64,000 nucleotides of DNA from Muriicola marianensis (GCF_014638095.1 NZ_BMFH01000002.1:558001-622000); one strand, 5' to 3'; shown: positions 1 through 9,848, counted from the first letter of the stretch. Translations and numbers: made by a program. The notes: a model not told the origin generated them from the letters alone.

Positions 1-2232
1 GATCTTCTTATCGTGTTCGGAGATATAGTGGCCGGCCTCCATGGAATCTGTTCCCACTAGGAACATTCCCAAAGCCTGTTTCCCGAGCACCTTCACATCC
101 GTACGACGTATAGGCTGGGTATAGCCTGCTTCTGCCATGAGTTTGGCGTATGCTTTGGCAGTTGCGATCTGACGGTCCTTATTGACCACGACGACATCTT
201 TTCCCTTCTGGAGGATGCCCAGATCGTAAGCCTCATAGGCCGATGTAGAAACCTTGGCCATCCCGATGGTCAGGAAGTACTCCTGGAGGACGTTCAGTTC
301 CACATCATTCTTTCTGAACGTGTCTGATGCCCTGAGCGCCATCTCCTTGGATCCGCCCCCGCCGGGGATCACACCCACACCAAATTCAACCAGTCCGATA
401 TAGGTCTCGGCAGCTGCCACTACTTTGTCAGCATGAAGGGAAAGTTCACAACCCCCGCCCAGGCACATACCATGGGGTGCTGCTACAGTGGGAATAGCCG
501 AATACCGCATCCTCATCATGGTATCCTGGAACATTTTTACCGCCATGTTGAGCTCGTCGTATTCCTGTTCAACGGCCATCATAAAGATCATCCCGATATT
601 GGCACCCACGGAGAAATTCGCGGCCTGATTCCCGACCACAAGACCCTGGAAATCCTTTTCCGCCAGGTCGATCCCTTTGTTGAGGCCCGCCAGGACATCT
701 CCGCCTATGGTGTTCATCTTAGATTGGAATTCCACATTGAGGATACCGTCTCCCAGGTCTTCGATGACTACCCCACTATTCCTGAATACTTCCTTGGTCT
801 TGCGGATATTGTCTAGGATGATAAAGGCGTCCTGCCCGGGTACTTTTACCATCTCCTTCTTCTGTACATCGTAATAATAGGTAGCCCCATCTTTTACGGA
901 ATAGAAGGAATTGATGCCGGCCGACTTCATTTCGTCTACCCATGCGGCTGCCTTTTGTCCTTCGGCAGAGATGAGTTCCAGACCTTTGTCGAGCCCGATG
1001 GCATCCCAGATCTGGAAGGGGCCATGCTCCCAGCCAAAACCGGCTTTCATGGCATCGTCTATCTTGTAGAGCTCATCAGAGATCTCCGGGATCCTGTGCG
1101 TTACATAGGCGAATAGCACCCCAAAACTCTTCCTGTAAAACTCCCCTGCCTTGTCTTTGCCTCCTACCAGGATCTTAAACCTGTCTATGACCTTATCAAC
1201 GGTCTTGGTCAGTTCGAGGGTCGCGAATTTGGCGCTCTTTTTGGAACGGTATTCCATGGTATTGAGATCCAGGGTAAGGATCTCGCTGCCTCCCTTGGGA
1301 TTGTTCACTTTTTTATAGAATCCCTGTCCTGATTTGCTGCCATACCATTTGTTTTCCGCCATGGTATTGATGAATTCAGGCAGCTTGAAGAGTTCGTGCC
1401 TTTCATCTTTTGGACAGTTCTCATGGATTCCGTTGGCTACATGTACCAGGGTATCGAGTCCCACCACATCCACGGTACGGAAAGTGGCAGATTTTGGCCG
1501 CCCGATGACCGGACCTGTGAGTTTGTCCACTTCTTCTACGGTGAGATCGAGTTCTTTTACCGCATGGAACAGGCTCATGATGCTGAAGATACCTATCCGG
1601 TTACCTATGAAGGCCGGAGTATCTTTTGCCACTACGGAAGTTTTACCCAGGAATTGTTCTCCGTACCCGTTGAGGAATTCCAGGACCTCGGGTTTGGTCT
1701 TGGGCCCCGGGATGATCTCAAAAAGCTTGAGGTATCGCGCCGGGTTGAAGAAGTGCGTACCACAAAAGTGCTGCTGGAAGTCTTCTGATCTCCCCTCGCT
1801 CATAAAGTGAATCGGGATCCCTGAGGTATTGGAGGTGATCAGAGTTCCCGGTTTGCGGTGTTTTTCGAGGTTTTCGAAAACTTGCTTCTTGATATCGAGC
1901 CGTTCTACGACCACTTCTATGATCCAGTCGACCTGCCCTACTTTAGAAATGTCGTCCTCCAGGTTGCCGGTGGTGATCCTGTTGGCAAAATCCTTATGGT
2001 AGATAGGGGAGGGCTTCGACTTCAGTGCGGAGGCGAGACTGTCGTTGACCAGTCGGTTGCGCACGACTTTGTCTTTCAGGGTTAGCCCTTTGGCTTTTTC
2101 CTTTTCGTTCAGTTCACGGGGGACGATGTCGAGCAACAGCACTTCCACACCAATATTGGCAAAGTGGCAGGCAATTCCGCTACCCATAATCCCCGATCCG
2201 ATGACGGCTACTTTTTTAATATGCTTGTTCAT
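1..2232 (-). CDS. 3-hydroxyacyl-CoA dehydrogenase / enoyl-CoA hydratase, FadN-like (C-terminus beyond window)
   Basis: This is a bifunctional fatty-acid beta-oxidation enzyme that hydrates enoyl-CoA and oxidises 3-hydroxyacyl-CoA with NAD. The gene starts at 2232 and is still open at base 1, so 744 codons are visible and the C-terminal end is missing. The N-terminus carries a Rossmann motif, GSGIMGSGIA, at about residues 12-21, followed by the HADH signature HFFNPARYLKLFEI. From about residue 485 a crotonase domain follows, with GMCLGGGCELSLHAD and an EFGVGVIPGGGG segment carrying the expected catalytic Glu. The order HADH then crotonase is that of Bacillus FadN, not of E. coli FadB. It lies 12 bp after a marR gene on the same strand, so the two are probably cotranscribed and repressed together. 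In related bacteria a thiolase and an acyl-CoA dehydrogenase follow; those would lie outside the window. Confidence 0.93.
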   Translation of the reverse strand, partial: MNKHIKKVAVIGSGIMGSGIACHFANIGVEVLLLDIVPRELNEKEKAKGLTLKDKVVRNRLVNDSLASALKSKPSPIYHKDFANRITTGNLEDDISKVGQVDWIIEVVVERLDIKKQVFENLEKHRKPGTLITSNTSGIPIHFMSEGRSEDFQQHFCGTHFFNPARYLKLFEIIPGPKTKPEVLEFLNGYGEQFLGKTSVVAKDTPAFIGNRIGIFSIMSLFHAVKELDLTVEEVDKLTGPVIGRPKSATFRTVDVVGLDTLVHVANGIHENCPKDERHELFKLPEFINTMAENKWYGSKSGQGFYKKVNNPKGGSEILTLDLNTMEYRSKKSAKFATLELTKTVDKVIDRFKILVGGKDKAGEFYRKSFGVLFAYVTHRIPEISDELYKIDDAMKAGFGWEHGPFQIWDAIGLDKGLELISAEGQKAAAWVDEMKSAGINSFYSVKDGATYYYDVQKKEMVKVPGQDAFIILDNIRKTKEVFRNSGVVIEDLGDGILNVEFQSKMNTIGGDVLAGLNKGIDLAEKDFQGLVVGNQAANFSVGANIGMIFMMAVEQEYDELNMAVKMFQDTMMRMRYSAIPTVAAPHGMCLGGGCELSLHADKVVAAAETYIGLVEFGVGVIPGGGGSKEMALRASDTFRKNDVELNVLQEYFLTIGMAKVSTSAYEAYDLGILQKGKDVVVVNKDRQIATAKAYAKLMAEAGYTQPIRRTDVKVLGKQALGMFLVGTDSMEAGHYISEHDKKI

Positions 2233-2244
2233 CAATTCGTTGAG

Positions 2245-2697
2245 TTAGTTCGTCGTTGATTCATTTTTATAGATCTTTTTTTCGGAGATCACCTGGTTGA
2301 TGGTTTCCATCACCTCAAAAAAAGCGTTGAGTTGCTGATCAGATAATTGCTCCCGGACCACCTCATTAAACCTGAGTACTACGTCCTTAGAATCTTTCCT
2401 TTTCTCTAGACCGAAGGGAGTGAGATAAACCAGCACTCCTCTTCCGTCATCGGGATTAGGCCTTCTCTCGATAAGGCCTTTTTCCTCCATGCTTTTCAGG
2501 ATCCGTGATAAGCTCGTGGCCTCCATCCCCATTTTGGGGCCCAGGGAGGTGGAGGGGGTCCCTTTTTTTGGGTCGATACTCAATAAGGCGAAACCCACTG
2601 CCATGGTCGACCCGAATTTCTTAGCCTCTTCATTGTACATCCTGGCCACAGACTGCCATGTTGCCCTCAGGGCGTAATCAATTGTTATCTCTTGCAT
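2245..2697 (-). CDS. MarR family transcriptional regulator of the fatty-acid degradation operon
   Basis: This is a 150-residue winged-helix regulator. The likely recognition helix is within GMEATSLSRILKSMEEKGL (about residues 56-74), and the wing is NPDDGRGVLVYLT (about 81-93), with the Asp/Arg pattern typical of MarR proteins. It is the first gene before the HADH/crotonase gene, with a 12-bp gap, and a FadD-type ligase gene lies upstream on the same strand. A perfect 28-bp palindrome starts 27 bp upstream of the ATG, next to a TATCTTTG -7 element. From this I infer an autorepressor of the beta-oxidation operon, probably released by acyl-CoA or fatty acids. The ligand is inference; the family and the operator are seen in the sequence. 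Confidence 0.92.
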   Translation of the reverse strand: MQEITIDYALRATWQSVARMYNEEAKKFGSTMAVGFALLSIDPKKGTPSTSLGPKMGMEATSLSRILKSMEEKGLIERRPNPDDGRGVLVYLTPFGLEKRKDSKDVVLRFNEVVREQLSDQQLNAFFEVMETINQVISEKKIYKNESTTN

Positions 2698-2713
2698 AGG
2701 TCATGATCTCCAA

Positions 2714-2721
2714 CAAAGATA
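2714..2721 (-). promoter_or_regulatory. Promoter -7 element of the marR-beta-oxidation operon
   Basis: On the minus strand this reads TATCTTTG, matching the Bacteroidota -7 consensus TAnnTTTG. It lies 16 bp upstream of the marR ATG. The region where the -33 element would sit is covered by the adjacent palindrome, which fits repression by occlusion of RNA polymerase. Confidence 0.6.
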
Positions 2722-2724
2722 TAA

Positions 2725-2752
2725 AAATTTATTATGCATGCATAATAAATTT
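2725..2752. promoter_or_regulatory. Perfect 28-bp palindrome, predicted MarR operator
   Basis: The stretch is a perfect inverted repeat of two 14-base arms, centred on GCATGC, with outer ends AAATTT. It lies between the FadD-type gene and marR, 3 bp from the -7 element of the marR promoter, and spans the spacer and -33 region. MarR dimers bind palindromes of this kind, so it is the natural autorepression site. I found no second copy before the FadD-type gene or elsewhere in the window by eye. Confidence 0.75.
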
Positions 2753-2857
2753 ATGAAAATAAAGAGTGAGCTGTCCGTTTTTCAGGATATCGAAAATAAG
2801 GGCGGTAAAGGTTAGCTAAACCAGATTGATAATGTAGGAGATACAAGGCGTGCAAAC

Positions 2858-4630
2858 CTACACGTGCCCGTAGATATCGTTGTAGAGGTCGATATACTTT
2901 TCCTTGATGATCTTTCGTCTGAGTTTCATAGTAGGAGTAAGGTGCCCGCCCTCTACAGTCCAGGGTTCTGCGGTAAGCCTGAAGGATTTCACCGTTTCCC
3001 ATTTGGCGAATTGTTCATTGGCATCATCTACTTCTTTCTGGATGCGTTCCTGTACTTCAGGGTCCCTGACGAATTCTTCAGGATTTGATAAATTTTTACT
3101 GTGCCTTCTGGCCCATTCCCCAAGGAATTCAAAATTGGGCTGGATTAGGGCGGCTGGCATCTTTTCTCCTTCACCCACTACCATGACCTGCTCGATGAAC
3201 CGGCTTTGTTTCAGCCTGTTCTCAAGGAGTTGTGGTGCCACATATTTCCCTCCGGAAGTCTTGAACATCTCTTTCTTGCGGTCTGTGATCCTCAAAAATC
3301 CGTCATCATCTATCTCTCCTATGTCGCCGGTATGGAAGTATCCGTTGTTTAACACTTCTGCCGTCCTTTCGGGATCTTTGTAATAACCCATCATCACATT
3401 GGGGCCCTTGCAAAGGATCTCCCCGTCCTGGGCTATTTTCACTTCCACCCCTTCTATGATGCGTCCGACGGTGCCGATTTTCCATCCCCTGTTTCTCACA
3501 TCGTTCACAGAGATTACCGGAGAGGTCTCGGTGAGGCCATAACCTTCCATTACAGGGATCCCCACCGCTCCGAAGATTCGTGCCAGTCGGGGCTGCAGGG
3601 CAGCACTCCCTGAGACCATGGTCTCGAGGTTCCCTCCCAAACCTTCCTTCCATTTGCTGAATATCAACTTCCTGGCTACACCAAGCCTTCGTTCGTACCA
3701 CCAGCCATTGGCCCCATAGGGCTGATATTTCAGACCCAATTCGACAGCCCAGAAGAAAAGCTTCTTCTTGATACCTGTAAGGTCCGCACCCTTAGCAATT
3801 ATCTTGTCGTATACCTTTTCCAGCAACCGGGGTACAACGGTCATAACATTGGGTTTTACCTCTTTCAGGTTATCGCTGATCTTTTCCAGGTTTTCTGCAA
3901 AATAAACGTTGATCCCGCAATACTGATAGAGGTAGAGGATCATCCGCTCAAAAATATGGCACACCGGTAAAAAACTCAGGGCGACCCCTCCTTGTTCAAA
4001 CGGAACCCGGGATTTACTGGCGAGCAGATTTGAAACAATGTTATCATGTGTTAGCATTACGCCCTTCGGCCTGCCCGTGGTTCCCGAGGTATAGATCAGT
4101 GTGGCGAGATCTTCGGGCTTTACCTTGCTCTTGCGCATCTCCAGATCTTCCTGTGATGCGGTATCCTCACCAAGGGAAAGCAGCTCTGTCCAGTGTTTGC
4201 AGCCGGGGATCTCATCAAAGGAATACACTTCCTTCAGGGAGGGAACCTGATCCTTTATGCTGTTCACCTTGTCGAGAACCTCGGTACAGGAAACAAAACA
4301 ATAGACAGATTCAGAATGATTCAGGATATAGGCGTAATCTTCTTCCGAAATGGTTGGATAAACAGGAACATTCTGGGCACCGAGCTGTAATACGGCAATA
4401 TCTATGATGTTCCATTCCGTCCTGTTGGTCATGGAGATGATGGCGATCTTGTCATCGGCTTTCACTCCCATCTCGATCAATGCCCTGCTAACCGTGTTGG
4501 CCTGTCGGATATAATTTTGTGTACTGGTAGCTTTCCATTCTCCTTTGTGTTTGGTCACAAAACAATTTTCAGATGGAAAATTTTCAAGTTGGTAGTAGGG
4601 AATGTCGAATAGGCGGGTAATACTTTGCAT
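2858..4630 (-). CDS. Long-chain fatty acid--CoA ligase (AMP-binding, FadD-type)
   Basis: This enzyme activates fatty acids to acyl-CoA through an acyl-adenylate, feeding the beta-oxidation genes downstream. The 590-residue protein has the ATP-binding P-loop YTSGTTGRPKG at about residues 180-190. Further along are the adenylate-forming motifs YGLTETSP and TGDIG, and near the C-terminus DRKKEMFKTSGGKYVAP, the hinge and A10-type region with its Lys. Length and motifs fit the bacterial long-chain ligase group. There is no signal peptide or membrane segment, so it is cytosolic or peripheral on the inner membrane. It lies upstream of marR on the same strand with a 160-bp gap that contains the MarR palindrome, so it probably has its own promoter. 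Exact chain-length preference cannot be read from the sequence. Confidence 0.93.
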   Translation of the reverse strand: MQSITRLFDIPYYQLENFPSENCFVTKHKGEWKATSTQNYIRQANTVSRALIEMGVKADDKIAIISMTNRTEWNIIDIAVLQLGAQNVPVYPTISEEDYAYILNHSESVYCFVSCTEVLDKVNSIKDQVPSLKEVYSFDEIPGCKHWTELLSLGEDTASQEDLEMRKSKVKPEDLATLIYTSGTTGRPKGVMLTHDNIVSNLLASKSRVPFEQGGVALSFLPVCHIFERMILYLYQYCGINVYFAENLEKISDNLKEVKPNVMTVVPRLLEKVYDKIIAKGADLTGIKKKLFFWAVELGLKYQPYGANGWWYERRLGVARKLIFSKWKEGLGGNLETMVSGSAALQPRLARIFGAVGIPVMEGYGLTETSPVISVNDVRNRGWKIGTVGRIIEGVEVKIAQDGEILCKGPNVMMGYYKDPERTAEVLNNGYFHTGDIGEIDDDGFLRITDRKKEMFKTSGGKYVAPQLLENRLKQSRFIEQVMVVGEGEKMPAALIQPNFEFLGEWARRHSKNLSNPEEFVRDPEVQERIQKEVDDANEQFAKWETVKSFRLTAEPWTVEGGHLTPTMKLRRKIIKEKYIDLYNDIYGHV

Positions 4631-4787
4631 AGGAAGACTATAATGGTCTTTGCAAAGTAATAAAAGGGAGCGGGATTATAAAACGGGATTGATAAATTTA
4701 GGCCCCAATTTTTCAGATATTCTTAATTGGTCCGTTGGTCCCTATTCCTCCCTCAATTCAGATAACTTCTAAAGGATTTGACAGAGA

Positions 4788-7700
4788 TCACTTTTCTGAA
4801 TGCTGTTGCAATAGCCAGTCTCTGGCATTGACAAAAGCTTCAATCCAGGGAGAAACTTCGTCCTGCCTGTCCGGATAATGGGCCCAGTTCCAGGGGAAGA
4901 TAGACCTTTCGATATGAGGCATGGTCACCAGGTGCCTGCCGGAAGGATCACACAGCATAGCGGCGTTGTGATCGCTGCCATTTGGGTTTGCAGGGTATTG
5001 TTTGTATCCGTAGGTCGCCACAATACCATATCTGTCTGCGGGGTAGGGAAGGGAAAACTTCCCTTCACCATGGGAGATCCAAACCCCTAGTGTCGTACCG
5101 GCAAGGGAGGAAAGCATTACCGAGTTGTTCTTTTCGATACGCACTGATGTAAAGCTGCTCTCGTGTTTGTGGGAGTCGTTATAGGTCATCTTGCCGTGTA
5201 TATCGTGATCCGGGTTGATCAGTTCCAGCTCCATGAACAACTGACAGCCGTTGCAAATGCCAACAGACAGCGTATCCGGTCTGGAAAAGAATCGTTCCAG
5301 GGCCTGTCTGGCCTTTTCGTTATAGCGGAACGCCCCGGCCCAGCCTTTGGCACTGCCCAGGACATCTGAATTTGAGAATCCACCCACGGCTCCGATAAAC
5401 TGGATGTCTTCCAGGGTTTCTCTTCCTGCGATCAGGTCGGTCATATGTACGTCCTTCACCTCGAATCCGGCCAGGTACATGGCATGGGCCATCTCCCGTT
5501 CAGAATTACTCCCTTTTTCCCTGAGGATCGCGGCCTTGGGTCTCGTCCCCTGATGTACGGGGAGGGTGCCTCCAAACCGTTCCGGGAAACGATAGATCAG
5601 TGGCTGGTTCTTGTAATTCTCATAACGCTGTTTCGCAAGGTCACCGGCTGTCTGTTTAGAGTCGAGCAAGTAGGAAGTCCTATACCATAACTGACGCTGT
5701 TCGTATACATCGAGCTGCAGGTCGTGCTTACCATTACTGATCTTCAGTTCCGGCGATGGAATCACGTTTCCAATGTGGTGGTATACGATTCCCTCCTGCT
5801 CCAGGACCTCTGCAACCTTCTTGCTTCGGGCCTGGAATACCAGTCCTGCATTTTCTGCAAACAGGAGTTTAATAGTATCATCTTCTCCCAGGGAGCTTAG
5901 GTCGAGTTCTGCTCCGATCTGGTTGTCTGCAAAGCACATCTCGAGCAGGGTGGTGATGAGTCCGCCTGAGGCCACGTCATGCCCTGCGAGGATATCCCCA
6001 TCTTTAATCAGACTTTGCAGGGTGTTAAAGGCCTTGCGGAAATAGGCTGCATCCTTCACCGAAGGAGCCTTTTGGCCAACTTTGTTCAGGGTCTGGGCGA
6101 AGGAAGATCCTCCCAGAGAAAATTCATCCTGCGACAGGTTGAGGTAATAGAGATCACCCCCTTTATTCTTCAGAACCGGTTCCACCACCTTGCGGATATC
6201 ACTGCAGTGGGCTGCTGCCGAGATGATCACGGTTCCGGGGGACAGCACTTCCTTATCCTCGTATTTCTGCTTCATGGAGAGGGAATCCTTTCCTGTAGGC
6301 ACATTGATCCCCAGGGCGATAGCAAATTCAGAGACCGCTTCAACAGCTTCATAGAGCCTGGCATCTTCTCCCGGATTGCGGCAGGGCCACATCCAGTTGG
6401 CGGAAAGGGATACGGAGTCAAGGCCTTTTTCGAGGGGGGCCCAAACCATATTGGTCAGGGCTTCCGCTATGCTGTTGCGGCTACCGGCCTCAGGATCTAT
6501 AAGCCCGGAAATAGGGGAATGCCCGATAGAGGTCGCAACTCCCTGTACCCCTTTAAAGTCGAGTGCCATCACACCCACGTTGTTAAGCGGGAGTTGAAGC
6601 GGACCCGCACATTGCTGTACGGCAACCCTTCCACCCACACACCGGTCGACCTTGTTAGTGAGCCAGTCCTTGCAGGCTACGGCTTCCAGCTGAAGCACTC
6701 CACTCAGATACTTTTTAAATTCCCTTATGTCATAGGTTGGGTCAGCGTATGTGCGGTCTACGGTCTCATCTGTCATTATGGTTTTAGGAGAACTGCCGAA
6801 CATATCTGTCAGCTCGAGGTCCATCGGCTTTTCATTCCTCTTTTCCGATGTAAAAGTGAATCTCTGATCTCCGGTGGCGACTCCTACCTCATACATGGGG
6901 GCTCTTTCCCGCTGGGCGATCCTTTCCAGGAAACTACAGTCCTCTTCTCCTATGACAAGGCCCATGCGCTCTTGTGATTCATTCCCGATGATCTCCTTGG
7001 CTGAGAGGGTGGGATCCCCTATGGGCAATTTATCCATGTCGATCAGTCCCCCGGTTTCCTCCACCAATTCGGAGAGACAATTCAGATGTCCGCCTGCGCC
7101 GTGGTCATGGATAGAAACTACGGGATTGGTATCGTTCTCCACCAGTCCCCTGATGGCATTAGCGGCCCTTTTCTGCATCTCGGGGTTGGAGCGCTGAACG
7201 GCGTTCAGTTCGATGGCCGAGCTAAATTCTCCCGTGTCTGCACTCGATACTGCTGCTCCGCCCATGCCTATCCTGTAGTTGTCCCCGCCAAGGATCACAA
7301 TCCTGTCTCCTTTTTTAGGTGTTTCCTTCAGGGCCTGGGAAGCTTTTCCATATCCGATCCCGCCTGCCAGCATAATCACTTTATCATAGCCAAGTACTCT
7401 CCCGTGCTCTTCGTGCTCAAAGGTGAGCACGGAACCGGCGATAAGGGGCTGACCGAACTTGTTCCCGAAATCTGAGGCTCCGTTAGATGCTTTGATAAGG
7501 ATGTCCATTGGGGTCTGGTAAAGCCAGGGTCGTGGTTGCATGCTCTCTTCCCAGGGATGACCCTTTTCCAGACGCGAATAAGCCGTCATGTAGACTGCAG
7601 TACCCGCCAGGGGCAATGAACCCTTCCCTCCGGCGAGCCGGTCCCTGATCTCTCCCCCCGAACCTGTGGCCGCCCCATTAAAGGGCTCCACCGTGGTCGG

Positions 7701-8453
7701 AAAATTATGAGTCTCTGCCTTGAGGGAAAGAACGGATTCAAAATGGGTTTCCTTGTAAAAATCGGGTTTGTCCGGTGAAGCAGGTGCAAATTGCACTACT
7801 TCCGGTCCTTTTATAAAGGCTACGTTGTCCTTGTATGCCGAAACGATGCTGTTGGGGTGCTCCTGGGAGGTCTTTTTTATGAGTTTGAACAGGGATGAGG
7901 GTTTCTCCTCACCATCTATCACAAAGGTCCCGTTAAAGATCTTGTGACGGCAGTGTTCCGAATTTACCTGGCTGAATCCAAAGACTTCGGAGTCCGTGAG
8001 CGGCCTGCCCAGTTTGTTAGAAAGATTTTCCAGGTATGCTATCTCCTCCTCGCTCAGGGCAAGACCCTCAGCAGTATTGTAAGCTGCGATATCCTCTACA
8101 GGTTTAATCGTTTCAATCTCCACAAAGATCTTAAATACATCCTGGGTCAGTCTGTCATATTTCTGGGAGAGCATAGGGTCATAATCCCTGAAATCTTTTT
8201 TTACAGCGTGGAATTCCTCGATCCTGCTGATCCCTTCAATTCCCATGTTCTGGGTGATCTCCGTGGCGTTGGTACTCCAGGGAGTGATCATGGCAGCTCT
8301 GGGCCCAACAAAAAAAGCGTCGAGAGACGCCGTTTTCAATAGGGGTTGATTGCCAAAAAGCCATATCAGTTTCTCCGTATCCGTGCCACTCAATTCCCTT
8401 TGGGCTTCCAGTGCGTATACCTTGTGTGCGGGGTCCCCGAAAAAATAGATCAT
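4788..8453 (-). CDS. purL: Phosphoribosylformylglycinamidine synthase, single-chain PurL
   Basis: This enzyme carries out the fourth step of de novo purine synthesis, converting FGAR, glutamine and ATP to FGAM. At 1221 residues it is the large single-chain form that joins the synthetase and the glutaminase, as in E. coli. The synthetase part includes LKAETHNFPTTVEPFNGAATG and the repeated PurM-like halves. The C-terminal class I glutaminase has its nucleophile in SVGICNGCQL (Cys about 1067) and the His/Glu pair in MPHIERS (about 1180 and 1182). The start at 8453 gives the usual flavobacterial N-terminus. It follows the RsmB-type gene on the same strand with a 128-bp gap. A second purine gene, purB, lies 36 kb away in this window. 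Confidence 0.97.
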   Translation of the reverse strand: MIYFFGDPAHKVYALEAQRELSGTDTEKLIWLFGNQPLLKTASLDAFFVGPRAAMITPWSTNATEITQNMGIEGISRIEEFHAVKKDFRDYDPMLSQKYDRLTQDVFKIFVEIETIKPVEDIAAYNTAEGLALSEEEIAYLENLSNKLGRPLTDSEVFGFSQVNSEHCRHKIFNGTFVIDGEEKPSSLFKLIKKTSQEHPNSIVSAYKDNVAFIKGPEVVQFAPASPDKPDFYKETHFESVLSLKAETHNFPTTVEPFNGAATGSGGEIRDRLAGGKGSLPLAGTAVYMTAYSRLEKGHPWEESMQPRPWLYQTPMDILIKASNGASDFGNKFGQPLIAGSVLTFEHEEHGRVLGYDKVIMLAGGIGYGKASQALKETPKKGDRIVILGGDNYRIGMGGAAVSSADTGEFSSAIELNAVQRSNPEMQKRAANAIRGLVENDTNPVVSIHDHGAGGHLNCLSELVEETGGLIDMDKLPIGDPTLSAKEIIGNESQERMGLVIGEEDCSFLERIAQRERAPMYEVGVATGDQRFTFTSEKRNEKPMDLELTDMFGSSPKTIMTDETVDRTYADPTYDIREFKKYLSGVLQLEAVACKDWLTNKVDRCVGGRVAVQQCAGPLQLPLNNVGVMALDFKGVQGVATSIGHSPISGLIDPEAGSRNSIAEALTNMVWAPLEKGLDSVSLSANWMWPCRNPGEDARLYEAVEAVSEFAIALGINVPTGKDSLSMKQKYEDKEVLSPGTVIISAAAHCSDIRKVVEPVLKNKGGDLYYLNLSQDEFSLGGSSFAQTLNKVGQKAPSVKDAAYFRKAFNTLQSLIKDGDILAGHDVASGGLITTLLEMCFADNQIGAELDLSSLGEDDTIKLLFAENAGLVFQARSKKVAEVLEQEGIVYHHIGNVIPSPELKISNGKHDLQLDVYEQRQLWYRTSYLLDSKQTAGDLAKQRYENYKNQPLIYRFPERFGGTLPVHQGTRPKAAILREKGSNSEREMAHAMYLAGFEVKDVHMTDLIAGRETLEDIQFIGAVGGFSNSDVLGSAKGWAGAFRYNEKARQALERFFSRPDTLSVGICNGCQLFMELELINPDHDIHGKMTYNDSHKHESSFTSVRIEKNNSVMLSSLAGTTLGVWISHGEGKFSLPYPADRYGIVATYGYKQYPANPNGSDHNAAMLCDPSGRHLVTMPHIERSIFPWNWAHYPDRQDEVSPWIEAFVNARDWLLQQHSEK

Positions 8454-8581
8454 GTAGAAGGTTTAAAGAGCTTGTAATGAAGCCACAAATTTACACTAAA
8501 TCTGCTTCTTTTCGCCCTGCACTCCGGGTCAGTTTTCAAGGGGTGTTGTTCATTACTTCAGAAAGCCGAGGGGTACTTGCC

Positions 8582-9793
8582 TTATTTACTACGGAGTGAT
8601 GCCATATAAAAACCATCGTATCCCGAAGAATGGGCAAATACATGACGCTCCTTCTCCAGCTCAAAGGAGTTTCCTTCCGGGCTTTTCAGGAATTCCTCAA
8701 TTTGTTCTGAATTTTCGCGGGGCAGGATGGAACAGGTAGCGTAGACCATTTTGCCTCCGGGTTTTACCATTTTGCTGTAGTCTGTCAAAAGCTGTTTTTG
8801 GGTTTCCGTGATCCCGTCCAGATCAGAGGGTTGGAGTTTCCACTTGGTATCCGGGTTCCGCCTCAACACGCCCAGCCCTGTACAAGGGACATCGATCAAA
8901 ACCCGATCGGCTTTCCCATGTAGTTTTTTGATCGTTTTTGTCGATTCGATCAGGCGGGTCTCCAGATTGTGTACCCCGTTGCGGCGAGCGCGTCTCTTTA
9001 GTTCATGTAATTTTTGGGGATAGATGTCGAGTCCTATCAACTGTCCCTTATTTTCCATCAGAGCGGCGAGGTGAAGCGACTTGCCCCCGGCGCCTGCACA
9101 GGCATCGATCACCCGCATTCCGGGCTCTACTTCCAGCATGGGTGCTACCAGTTGGGAGGAGGCATCCTGTACTTCAAAGAGTCCGTCTTTGAAGGCCTGG
9201 GTAGTAAAGACGTTGGTTCGTTCCTTGAGGACCAGGGCATGTGGATATCCCTGTATGGGATCCGTCGCGATTCCTTCATCGAGGAGGTGCTTTCGTAGGA
9301 AGGGCAGGCTTGTCTTGAGGGTGTTGGTCCTTAAAACTACAGGCGCCGGCTGGTTCAGGGCGTGGATCTCCTTTTCCCAGAAAGCTTCTTTAAAAGATTC
9401 CAGCCCGAGTTCGTCCATCCAGTCGGGGATAGACTCCCGGTATTTCCTGATCTTTGAAAGCTCGTCGAACCTTCCCTTGATCCGGCGGGCAGGCGTATCT
9501 TCCAGTTGCTTCCAGTTGGGCAGGGGTATACCCCTCAGTACGGCCCACACCGCAAAAAGTCGGAAGAAATTGGAGCGGTCAAAGGGTTCTCTGACCTCTG
9601 CAATCTCGGCGTATAACCGTTTCCAGCGCACGATGTCATAAAGGGTCTCGGCAATGAATCCTCTGTCTCTGGATCCCCACCGCTTATCTCTCTTCAGGAT
9701 CTGTTCCACGGCCTTGGAGGCATAGACCCCTTCATTGAAGATCAAATCAAGTCCGTCTACCACGGCAAAGACAAGGTTTCTGTGAAGGCGCAT
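8582..9793 (-). CDS. RsmB/NOP-type rRNA cytosine-C5 methyltransferase
   Basis: This is an SAM-dependent RNA m5C methyltransferase of 403 residues. The SAM-binding motif DACAGAGGKSLHLAAL lies at about 229-244. The motif IV Pro-Cys pair is in DVPCTGLGVLRRNPDTKW (Cys 304), and the catalytic nucleophile of motif VI is in YATCSILPRENSEQ (Cys 354). Both cysteines used by this family are present, so the protein should be active. The N-terminal 200 residues are a divergent NusB-like/RNA-binding region. The target is likely 16S rRNA as for RsmB (C967 in E. coli), but other m5C sites cannot be excluded. The gene is divergent from the lipoprotein gene at 9849. Confidence 0.9.
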   Translation of the reverse strand: MRLHRNLVFAVVDGLDLIFNEGVYASKAVEQILKRDKRWGSRDRGFIAETLYDIVRWKRLYAEIAEVREPFDRSNFFRLFAVWAVLRGIPLPNWKQLEDTPARRIKGRFDELSKIRKYRESIPDWMDELGLESFKEAFWEKEIHALNQPAPVVLRTNTLKTSLPFLRKHLLDEGIATDPIQGYPHALVLKERTNVFTTQAFKDGLFEVQDASSQLVAPMLEVEPGMRVIDACAGAGGKSLHLAALMENKGQLIGLDIYPQKLHELKRRARRNGVHNLETRLIESTKTIKKLHGKADRVLIDVPCTGLGVLRRNPDTKWKLQPSDLDGITETQKQLLTDYSKMVKPGGKMVYATCSILPRENSEQIEEFLKSPEGNSFELEKERHVFAHSSGYDGFYMASLRSK

Positions 9794-9848
9794 TAGAAAA
9801 TTTTAGACCGCAAAGGTATCGTTTTGGAGAGGATTCCCTGTATTTTTG

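Noticed and set aside
4631-4787. Terminator or regulatory RNA between purL and the FadD-type gene
   Set aside because: No convincing hairpin with a T-run on the minus strand; only short repeats of TTGGTCC are seen.
5979-6977. Long open frame (332 codons) opposite purL
   Set aside because: It lies fully inside a well-supported gene on the other strand, has no family motif, and reflects codon bias.
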